The notes under the pieces were generated by a model that saw nothing but the letters and a program-made list of their open reading frames with translations, ran no database searches and had not been told where the DNA came from. The position numbers and the translations under genes are program-made. A DNA stretch of 10,759 bases from assembly GCA_013152795.1 (NCBI GenBank), contig JAADFS010000004.1, positions 1 through 10,759 on the forward strand, written 5' to 3'. Shown here piece by piece: positions 5,629 through 10,759 of the stretch. Position 1 is the stretch's first letter, and each line of letters starts with the position of its first letter. The stretch is from Deferribacteres bacterium. Lineage in GTDB: Bacteria; Nitrospirota; Thermodesulfovibrionia; UBA6902.

Positions 5629-6987
5629 TTACTTGTTCAGAAGCCTCCAGAGGCTGGTCCTGGATATCCCTAATGCCTCTGATGCCTTGGACTTATTGCT
5701 GCCGAAAAACTCCAGAACCTTCTCTGCATAATCCTTGCTTATCTCGTCAATAGTGCGGATCCTGTTGGGATTGATAGTTTCAATCTGAAACAGCGTTATG
5801 CTCTGCGGGAGGTTCTCGGCCCTGATATGAGATGTCTTCTCCAGGATCACGGCCCTCTCGATAATGTTCTCCAGTTCCCTGACATTGCCCGGAAAGTTGT
5901 ACGTCATGAGCATATCCATTGCTTCCTTGCTGAATCCCGTGATTTTCTTGTTGGCCTTCTTGGAGTGTTTTTCCAGGAAGTACCGGCTGAGTGGTATAAT
6001 GTCTTCCCGCCTTTCCCTGAGGGCCGGTATGTATATATCCATCACATTAAGCCTGTAGTACAGGTCCTCCCTGAATTTGCCGTTAGCTACAAGGGCGCTT
6101 ATGTTCTGATTCGTGGCGGCGATGAAGCGGACATCGACCTTGACGTGCCTCGTCCCGCCGACCCTGAAGAATTCCTTGTCTTCCACCACCTTCAGCAGTT
6201 TTGCCTGCAGGGCGGGCGACATCTCGGCGATCTCGTCAAGAAACAGGGTGCCGTTGTTGGCGATCTCGATCAGTCCCTGTTTGGCGGAGAGGGCGCCGGT
6301 AAAGGCCCCCTTTTCATGACCGAAAAGCTCGCTCGCCAGCAGTTCTTCCGTAAAGATCGCACAGTTTACCGCCAGAAACGGCCTGTCCTTCCGCAGGCTG
6401 GTATAATGGATAAGCTTTGCCACAAGCCCCTTGCCCACGCCGCTTTCGCCGGAGATCAGGACATTGCAGTCAGACCTTGATATGCTGTCTATGATATCAA
6501 TCACCCTTCTGATTATCTTGCTCCTTGCTATGAAGGTGAGGCCACCTATCGTCAGCCCTTTTTCAAAGGGCGGGGAGGGAGGGTTCAGGGAGAGCCTGAG
6601 CGCCGTGTTCTCCTGGCTCAGTCTCTTGTTCGCCTGGATTTTCTTTACCTTCAGGATCAGTTCGTCAAGGTTGAACGGCTTTGTGATATAGTCGGCGGCG
6701 CCTGTCTTCATTGCATCAACCGCGGACTCTATGCTGCCGAAGCCCGTGATTATTATCACCTCGGTGTCCGGATACTTCTCTTTTACCTCCGCAAGAAGAC
6801 TCAGCCCGTCCATACCTGGCATTTTTATATCCGCTATGATGAGGTCGAACTCTTCCTTTTTGGTCTTCTTCAGCGCATCGGTGCCGCTTGTCACGCCCGT
6901 GACCGTATAGCCTTCGGTCTTCAGCGCGTAGATAAGGTGTTTTAAAGTTATTTCCTCATCTTCGGCGATTAAAATCTTCATAGACAT
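5629..6987 (-). CDS. NtrC/AtoC-type sigma-54-dependent response regulator
   Basis: This is a 452-aa, three-domain transcription activator. The receiver domain (about 1-120) has the acidic pocket E9-D10, phosphoacceptor D53, T81 and K103. The AAA+ domain (about 150-380) has Walker A GESGVGKG (180-187), the sigma-54-contacting GAFTGA loop (227-232), Walker B LFLDE (248-252) and the arginine-finger region FREDLYYRLN (305-314). A Fis-type helix-turn-helix closes the protein (about 430-452, SKASEALGISRTSLWRLL). The receiver-AAA linker carries an in-frame repeat-derived segment, NPPSPPFEKG (135-144). Start: ATG at 6987 with AAGGA 7 nt upstream; a second ATG two codons later is less well spaced. It follows the kinase gene by 123 bp and immediately precedes the sigma-54 promoter region that it probably controls. 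Confidence 0.95.
   Translation of the reverse strand: MSMKILIAEDEEITLKHLIYALKTEGYTVTGVTSGTDALKKTKKEEFDLIIADIKMPGMDGLSLLAEVKEKYPDTEVIIITGFGSIESAVDAMKTGAADYITKPFNLDELILKVKKIQANKRLSQENTALRLSLNPPSPPFEKGLTIGGLTFIARSKIIRRVIDIIDSISRSDCNVLISGESGVGKGLVAKLIHYTSLRKDRPFLAVNCAIFTEELLASELFGHEKGAFTGALSAKQGLIEIANNGTLFLDEIAEMSPALQAKLLKVVEDKEFFRVGGTRHVKVDVRFIAATNQNISALVANGKFREDLYYRLNVMDIYIPALRERREDIIPLSRYFLEKHSKKANKKITGFSKEAMDMLMTYNFPGNVRELENIIERAVILEKTSHIRAENLPQSITLFQIETINPNRIRTIDEISKDYAEKVLEFFGSNKSKASEALGISRTSLWRLLNK
5777..5791. promoter_or_regulatory. Second GTTTCA-N3-TGAAAC palindrome, inside the regulator gene
   Basis: GTTTCA-ATC-TGAAAC repeats the 6-bp inner arms and the 3-nt spacing of the site at 5590-5608. 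It lies in the codons for the linker before the helix-turn-helix of the response regulator. It is centred about 272 bp upstream of the predicted operon start, within the range from which sigma-54 enhancers can act. Binding by the regulator is inference. Confidence 0.4.
6546..6592 (-). repeat. In-frame repeat insert encoding NPPSPPFEKG
   Basis: C-rich DNA followed by a perfect CCCTTT-GAA-AAAGGG hairpin (6570-6556, minus strand) encodes NPPSPPFEKG in the receiver-AAA linker. Peptides of this type come from a dispersed palindromic repeat that I know from several bacterial genomes with many intragenic and intergenic copies. The flanking domains look intact, so the insert is tolerated in a flexible linker. 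Confidence 0.6.
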
Positions 6988-7005
6988 TAAGTTATCCTTA
7001 CAACG

Positions 7006-7116
7006 GCATAAAAATACCGGTGTTCAGCGGGTGCAGAAAAAACATAAAATTCCATTCTGCACCTTTAACGTTGAACTCCGAACTTTGTTCCCTGGAACTC
7101 TCATGCCCGTTTATGC
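7006..7116. repeat. Dispersed intergenic repeat, copy C, between kinase and regulator
   Basis: This stretch of about 111 bp begins GCATAAAAATACCGG and ends with GGAACTCTCATGCCCG followed by TTTATGC, the same ends as the copy at 8716-8820. Inside is a 9-bp stem (GGTGCAGAA at 7030-7038, TTCTGCACC at 7055-7063) with a 16-nt loop. The right terminus overlaps the TAA stop of the kinase gene (7113-7111). It fills most of the 123-bp gap between kinase and regulator genes and could attenuate or process their shared transcript. Confidence 0.65.
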
Positions 7117-8664
7117 ACCACTTAGAGTTATTATAAAAGTCGTGCCTTGGCCGGGCGCGCTCTCCACCTTTATTTTCCCGTTGTGTTTTTCTATTATACT
7201 GTAAACGATCGCAAGTCCCAAACCAGTTCCTTTTTCCTTTGTGGTATAGAATGGATCGAAAATCCTCGGGATGTCCCCGGGCAGGATACCCCTGCCCGTG
7301 TCGGAAACCCTGATCTGCACTGCAGAGTCCTTCCGTTTCACCTCAACATTCAGTTCACCGCTGCCCTCCATGGCATCCACGGCATTGCTGAAAAGGTTGA
7401 TAAAGACCTGGCTGATCATGCTCCTGTCCGCATGCAATTCAATATCTTCAAGCGCCTTTATGTTGTATCTGACATTGCCCATCTCCCCGGACGCCGCCAT
7501 ACGGTCCAGTACCTCTCCTATTACACCGGCTATATTGACCTTTGTGAGTTCAGGCGCCTTTTCTCTTGAAAACTCAAGGAGATCGCGGACTATCCTCTTC
7601 ATTCTGAGCGTCTGCGAGAAGATATCCCCCACCGTCTCTTCGATGATCGGGGGATAAGTCCCTTGTGTTACTCTCCTGGACAGTATCTGGGCGGCGAGAT
7701 AGATATTATTCAGGGGGTTGTTCAGTTCGTGGGCAACGCCGGAGGCAAGGGTTCCTATGGAGGCGAGTTTCCTGCTCTGAAGCAGCTCTTCATTCTTTTT
7801 CCTGAGCTCCTCTTCCCTTGCGACCAGATCGCTCTCCATTCTGTTGAAGGTCTTCATCAATATGCCTACTTCATCCTCTTTCGCCGGTACTGACAGGGAC
7901 AGGAAGTTTCCCTTGCCTGTTTTTTCTATTGCACCGGTTAAAATTTTCAGGCGTTTCACAATGCTGTGACTGATGGCGAATGAAGCCCCGAGACCCACAA
8001 CAAGAAACAGGGGAAACAGGAACAGTGCGGATGTCTCCAGAAAACTGATATACCTTTCCACCTTATCCCGCGCCGATTTATCAAGTGCCTTGGAAAGGGT
8101 CAGTATCTCTTCCCCGTCTTTCCTGAGGCGATCGATCGCCGTGCTCAGTTCCTGGAGACTCTTGACAGCCGGATTGCCGCCGTCCAGCAGAAATACCTTT
8201 TTCAGAATCTCGGCGTTTACGAGCGGGGCCTCCAGAAAACTCGATTCAATAAGATGGAAAAAGTCGGAATGCACCGGGAATAATGGTTTGAGCCTGTCGA
8301 ATTCTCTCTGGAAATTCCCGGCAATCACCGCAATCCGGTTGAATCCCTGTTCATATTCCCTTATCTTGTTATCGAGACTCAGGAGTTTATCCGTCCTGTA
8401 GGAAGTCCTCCCCTGTTTAAGCATTGCCTTTAAGTCCCTTAAATACGTGTGGACATATTCGATTTCCCTGGTGTCGCTGTAGAGGAAATAATTCTTTTCA
8501 TGCCTCCTGAGTTGGAGGGTTTTGCTCCTCAGTGTGTCGGACAGCTCGAGATAGCGGATCTCCTTCCTGATCTCTATAAAATTGATATAGGCGTATATCA
8601 TAAGGACCGCTATGATTGTCGAACTTATAAGAAAACTGAGAATTATCTTCTTCTTCAGGGACAT
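7111..8664 (-). CDS. Membrane sensor histidine kinase (NtrB/AtoS-like output)
   Basis: This 517-aa kinase has a first membrane helix (about 8-28), a largely helical extracytoplasmic sensor (about 30-208), a second helix (about 211-232), a HAMP domain (about 233-285) and a short coiled coil. HisKA follows with phosphoacceptor H312 in SGVAHELNNPL, then a HATPase domain with N-box N427 (NLFSNAVDAM), G1 DTGRG (455-459), F-box PFYTT and G2 GTGLGLAI (479-486). The sensor contains LRRHEKNYFLYSD (52-64), resembling the RxEKxF/YL pattern of helical bimodular (HBM) or 4HB chemoreceptor-type sensors; ligand unknown. There is no PAS domain. Its ribosome-binding site is weak (AAGG close to the ATG). It is encoded directly upstream of the sigma-54 response regulator, its likely partner, and diverges from the TauE gene at 9040. 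Confidence 0.94.
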   Translation of the reverse strand: MSLKKKIILSFLISSTIIAVLMIYAYINFIEIRKEIRYLELSDTLRSKTLQLRRHEKNYFLYSDTREIEYVHTYLRDLKAMLKQGRTSYRTDKLLSLDNKIREYEQGFNRIAVIAGNFQREFDRLKPLFPVHSDFFHLIESSFLEAPLVNAEILKKVFLLDGGNPAVKSLQELSTAIDRLRKDGEEILTLSKALDKSARDKVERYISFLETSALFLFPLFLVVGLGASFAISHSIVKRLKILTGAIEKTGKGNFLSLSVPAKEDEVGILMKTFNRMESDLVAREEELRKKNEELLQSRKLASIGTLASGVAHELNNPLNNIYLAAQILSRRVTQGTYPPIIEETVGDIFSQTLRMKRIVRDLLEFSREKAPELTKVNIAGVIGEVLDRMAASGEMGNVRYNIKALEDIELHADRSMISQVFINLFSNAVDAMEGSGELNVEVKRKDSAVQIRVSDTGRGILPGDIPRIFDPFYTTKEKGTGLGLAIVYSIIEKHNGKIKVESAPGQGTTFIITLSGA

Positions 8665-8715
8665 GCCTTATACTATCACCAACCCTGTAAAAATAAAATT
8701 ATCCCTTCAACCCTC

Positions 8716-8820
8716 GCATAAAAATATCACCACCGGGCAGGAGAGCCTGCCGGAAAAAAGCTTTATACCAGAACCCGCAACTTGCAACCCGCAATCCGGA
8801 ACTCTCCTGCCCGTTTATGC
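8716..8820. repeat. Dispersed intergenic repeat, copy B, with imperfect terminal inverted repeats
   Basis: The right end, CTCTCCTGCCCGTTTATGC (8802-8820), is the reverse complement of the left end, except that the left end has an 11-nt interruption: GCATAAA (8716-8722), then CGGGCAGGAGAG (8734-8745). The left part also folds as GGCAGG-AGAG-CCTGCC (8736-8751). No open reading frame is inside. Size and ends suggest a MITE- or REP-like non-autonomous element. Confidence 0.7.
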
Positions 8821-8916
8821 AACATTAAGGATAATACCTCACACGTTCCCCCTCCGGCAAAGGGAAGTTAACCGTCTTATCTCAGGGAACATTATATGGC
8901 TATAAATTCTATTTTG

Positions 8917-8945
8917 TTGATTTATCTCTCTCGATTCTTTAATAT
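8917..8945 (+). promoter_or_regulatory. Possible sigma-70-type promoter for the plus-strand TauE gene
   Basis: TTGATT (8917-8922) and TAATAT (8940-8945) are separated by 17 bp in AT-rich DNA, each matching four of six consensus positions. The predicted start is near 8952. The region is AT-rich, so a chance match is possible. Confidence 0.3.
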
Positions 8946-8976
8946 ATATCATAACTGTTACAAAATGGTACAGCAA

Positions 8977-8993
8977 TGCTTCAAATTGAAGCA
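8977..8993. promoter_or_regulatory. Palindromic operator-like site upstream of the plus-strand TauE gene
   Basis: TGCTTCA-AAT-TGAAGCA is a perfect inverted repeat with 7-bp arms around 3 nt, centred at 8985, 55 bp before the ATG at 9040. It shares the TTCA-N3-TGAA core and spacing with the two palindromes near the sigma-54 promoter but differs in the outer arms. It could bind the same regulator or a different one. Confidence 0.45.
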
Positions 8994-9039
8994 ATCACGT
9001 CTTCCGTTTTAAATTTCATTAAAAGAGGATGGATAAACA

Positions 9040-10008
9040 ATGCTACAAGGGACACTCAGATTTTCCACGCTTTTGGTAATCATAACAGGTTGTTTAATTT
9101 TCGGAACCGCGGATGTGTTTGCAGCCGAACCCCCGGTTGCCACAGACGCGGAGCGGGACTCACAACATGTGTGGTGGTTCTGGCCTCTTGTCCTGCTGAT
9201 TCTTTCTTTTGCGCTCGGTGTGTTTGCCGTTCTTGCAGGAGTCGGGGGCGGCGTGCTTTATGTGCCTATTGTGAGCGGGTTTCTGCCGTTTCATCTTGAC
9301 TTCGTCAGGGGAGCGGGCCTGATAGTGGCCCTTGCCGGTGCCCTGGCCGCAGGTCCGGGGCTGCTGAGGAGGGGAATGGCGGATCTCCGTCTGGCCATAC
9401 CCATGGCGCTGATCGCCTCAACCTGCGCGATTGTCGGTGCCATGATAGGCCTTGCGCTTCCTACCAATATCGTCCAGACCCTGCTCGGGCTGACCATCCT
9501 CGGAATTGTCGTAATAATGATCAAGGCGAAAAAGTCTGAATTCCCGAATGTACCCAAGCCGGACGCACTCTCCCAATCCCTGCGGATAATGGGCGTGTAT
9601 TATGAACCCACAATAGACAGGGAGGTCAAGTGGCAGATTCACAGAACGCCCCTGGGCCTTTTACTGTTTGTCATGATCGGCATAATGGCCGGCATGTTCG
9701 GACTCGGGGCCGGATGGGCGAATGTCCCGGTACTGAATCTGGTGCTTGGGGCACCGATAAAGATATCGGTGGCCACCAGTAAATTCCTCCTCTCAATAAC
9801 AGACACATCCGCGGCATGGATATATCTCAACAACGGAGCGGTGCTTCCATTGATGGTCGTCCCTTCGGTAATCGGCATAATGCTCGGTTCACTCGTAGGC
9901 GTCAAGATCCTTGCAAAGACAAAGCCGGCAATAATCAGGATCCTCGTCATCATTGTACTGGCGATCGCCGGCCTGAAGGCACTGTTAAAGGGCCTGGGAA
10001 TAGGATAG
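9040..10008 (+). CDS. TauE/SafE family exporter with N-terminal signal segment (322 aa)
   Basis: This polytopic membrane protein begins with a signal peptide-like segment (about 1-28, ending DVFA-AEPP) and a short extracytoplasmic stretch before the first conserved helix, which is unusual for the family. The repeated signatures are AGVGGGVLYVPIV (66-78) and GLGAGWANVPVL (221-232). A central soluble loop (about 163-202) contains YYEPTIDREVKWQIHRTP. Start: ATG at 9040 with AGAGG about 11 nt upstream; an upstream ATG at 9030 is out of frame. It is followed after 61 bp by a DUF1634 gene, a recurrent neighbour of TauE/SafE genes. It probably transports a sulfur-containing or other small anion; the direct substrate is unknown. 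It is divergent from the kinase, so it may belong to a related regulon. Confidence 0.9.
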   Translation: MLQGTLRFSTLLVIITGCLIFGTADVFAAEPPVATDAERDSQHVWWFWPLVLLILSFALGVFAVLAGVGGGVLYVPIVSGFLPFHLDFVRGAGLIVALAGALAAGPGLLRRGMADLRLAIPMALIASTCAIVGAMIGLALPTNIVQTLLGLTILGIVVIMIKAKKSEFPNVPKPDALSQSLRIMGVYYEPTIDREVKWQIHRTPLGLLLFVMIGIMAGMFGLGAGWANVPVLNLVLGAPIKISVATSKFLLSITDTSAAWIYLNNGAVLPLMVVPSVIGIMLGSLVGVKILAKTKPAIIRILVIIVLAIAGLKALLKGLGIG

Positions 10009-10019
10009 ACCTTGAACTT

Positions 10020-10043
10020 GCATAAACGCGGCAGGCATGCCGG
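10020..10043. repeat. Possible end fragment of the dispersed repeat
   Basis: GCATAAACGCGGCAGG, in the gap between the TauE and DUF1634 genes, closely matches the repeat terminus GCATAAACGGGCAGG (reverse complement of 8806-8820). It runs into the self-complementary GGCATGCC. Only one end is recognisable, so this may be a remnant or a chance match. Confidence 0.4.
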
Positions 10044-10069
10044 CAATATTAAAGTATCAGGAGGAGAAA

Positions 10070-10480
10070 ATGGCTGTTAAGGCAACCGAGGAACAGGTTC
10101 TCTATGCAAATATACTGAATAAAAGCATGCTGATAGGCCTGGCAGGCCTTGTCATTACTTTTATAATTTACGCGTCCGGTATTCTGGCGTCCAAGATCCC
10201 CCTCGGAGATGTGCAAAACTACTGGGTGATGCCGGTAGGGGAGTATCTTGAAAAAAGCGGTATCCAGGCAGGGTGGGCTTGGCTTGGCAATCTGAGATAC
10301 GGTGATATGCTCAACTTTGTCCCGATTGCCTTTCTTTCCGCAATAACCATTATCTGTTATCTGGCGATCATACCCGGGTTAATGCGTAAAAAAGATACGG
10401 CATATGTAATACTCGCATTCATAGAGGTTGTCATCCTCTGTGTTGCGGCATCGGGGATCCTGGGCACAGGGGGGCATTAA
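10070..10480 (+). CDS. DUF1634 family membrane protein
   Basis: This 136-aa protein has three predicted membrane helices (about 20-39, 82-102 and 110-130) and a short N-terminal cytoplasmic region, matching the size and layout of DUF1634. The family is frequently encoded next to TauE/SafE permeases and is thought to be an accessory membrane subunit; no reaction is known. The loop between helices 1 and 2 contains NYWVMPVGEYLEKSG and a GDMLNFVPIAFLS segment entering helix 2. ATG at 10070 is preferred over an in-frame ATG 33 nt upstream, because AGGAGGAG ends 3 nt before it. It ends in GTGGH, and its stop overlaps the stop of the converging regulator relic. Confidence 0.85.
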   Translation: MAVKATEEQVLYANILNKSMLIGLAGLVITFIIYASGILASKIPLGDVQNYWVMPVGEYLEKSGIQAGWAWLGNLRYGDMLNFVPIAFLSAITIICYLAIIPGLMRKKDTAYVILAFIEVVILCVAASGILGTGGH

Positions 10481-10647
10481 TCCCGCAGGGGCACATCCTC
10501 TCGCAGGCCGTGTTTCTTCAGCTTTCTCCATAGAGACACCCTGTCAATCCCGAGCACCTGCGCAAAGGAGGGGACCGTCCCCCCTTTCTTTAACTGAATG
10601 TCCTTATGCTCGGTTCCTTCAGGCCCTCTGGCAGTTACGGCCGGCCG
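10477..10647 (-). pseudogene. 3' relic of a second NtrC-type response regulator
   Basis: Reading the minus strand up from TAA at 10477-10479, the frame encodes AQVLGIDRVSLWRKLKKHGL followed by nine further residues. This is the recognition helix and end of a Fis-type helix-turn-helix as found in NtrC-family activators. Upstream the match stops at the palindrome 10564-10587 (translated as KKGGTVPSF), and a stop in this frame occurs at 10648-10650. No AAA+ sequence is recognisable before the window edge in any minus-strand frame I translated. It therefore looks like a truncated remnant and not the end of an intact gene. Confidence 0.7.
10564..10587. repeat. GGGGAC-C-GTCCCC palindrome (candidate terminator or REP-like element)
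   Basis: GGGGAC (10570-10575) and GTCCCC (10577-10582) form a perfect stem, extended imperfectly by AAAGG and CCTTT. It sits 84 bp after the DUF1634 stop and is followed by CTTTAA on the plus strand, so it may help end that transcript. It also interrupts the homology of the regulator relic, which suggests an inserted repetitive palindrome. Confidence 0.45.
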
Positions 10648-10665
10648 TTATCAGCAGGTAGGGGC

Positions 10666-10699
10666 GGGGCGCAGTCCGCTGTGCTTCCCCTTATTTTTT
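10666..10699 (+). terminator. Possible intrinsic terminator at the right edge
   Basis: GGGG-CGCA (10666-10673) can pair with TGTG-(CTT bulge)-CCCC (10680-10690) around a 6-nt loop. The stem is followed by TTATTTTTT. It is oriented to end plus-strand transcription from the TauE-DUF1634 unit. The stem is short and bulged. Confidence 0.35.
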
Positions 10700-10759
10700 C
10701 AATCGTATGAGGCAGGACAGGGAGGATTGCGGAGAGGTTTTCCTTCACGGCGGCGGGGC

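Larger units (their letters stand above)
8665..9039. promoter_or_regulatory. Divergent intergenic region between kinase and third TauE gene
   Basis: This 375-bp stretch holds no convincing gene. It contains dispersed repeat copy B (8716-8820), then AT-rich DNA with a possible promoter (8917-8945) and a palindrome (8977-8993) facing the plus-strand TauE gene. On the kinase side, the 50 bp before the ATG at 8664 is AT-rich, but I see no clear -35/-10 pair or sigma-54 site. Confidence 0.6.

Noticed and set aside
7006..8820. The intergenic repeats as a CRISPR array
   Set aside because: Copies are far apart, divergent and not separated by regular spacers.
8967..8981. Sigma-54 promoter TGGTAC...TGC upstream of the TauE gene at 9040
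   Set aside because: The GG-to-GC spacing is one base short and the -12 element lacks a full TTGC, so RpoN recognition is unlikely.
10428..10661. Plus-strand open frame overlapping the end of DUF1634
   Set aside because: It is out of frame with DUF1634, has no ribosome-binding site or domain, and is antisense to the recognisable helix-turn-helix relic.
10635..10759. Minus-strand open frame running in from the right edge
   Set aside because: About 40 codons with no recognisable motif, ending before the relic in a different frame. It is too short to call without more sequence.

Overview
The window most likely comes from an anaerobic, sulfur-metabolising bacterium of intermediate GC. Three sulfite/organosulfonate exporter (TauE/SafE) paralogs, several UspA-type proteins and a sigma-54 two-component system suggest Nitrospirota (Thermodesulfovibrionia-like) or Desulfobacterota. 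This is an inference from gene content and no marker gene fixes the taxonomy. No rRNA, tRNA, CRISPR array or transposase was seen.

Layout. The minus strand from 8664 down to 137 is one regulatory and transport block. It starts with a membrane histidine kinase (8664-7111) and an NtrC-type sigma-54 response regulator (6987-5629). A 150-bp non-coding gap follows, holding a perfect palindrome (5590-5608) and a good -24/-12 sigma-54 promoter (5524-5538). Then comes an eight-gene, same-strand, closely spaced operon (5478-137): a UspA-like protein with an inserted FAEAGE helical module; a 98-aa protein built from two copies of that module; a UspA-like domain fused to two membrane helices; a TauE/SafE permease; a canonical nucleotide-binding-type UspA; an unrecognised four-helix membrane protein; a second TauE/SafE permease; and a TIGR02186-family anchored extracytoplasmic protein. 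The layout suggests that the two-component system switches on the operon through sigma-54.

On the plus strand, a divergent region (8665-9039) leads into a third TauE/SafE protein (9040-10008) and a DUF1634 membrane protein (10070-10480). These two are probably a separate transporter unit. The right edge carries the 3' relic of another NtrC-type regulator on the minus strand, converging on DUF1634, plus two hairpins.

Several intergenic regions carry copies of a short dispersed repeat of about 105-111 bp with GCATAAA...TTTATGC termini (about 49-110, 7006-7116, 8716-8820, and a possible end fragment at 10020). A hexamer repeat array (AAGTGY) sits between the UspA gene and the four-helix membrane gene.

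Working model (inference): the kinase senses a small ligand or envelope condition through a helical-bundle sensor and phosphorylates the regulator. The regulator binds GTTTCA-N3-TGAAAC sites and activates an export/stress operon that moves a sulfur oxyanion or organosulfur acid across the membrane, with UspA-type proteins as nucleotide-responsive or structural partners. The substrate cannot be read from the sequence.
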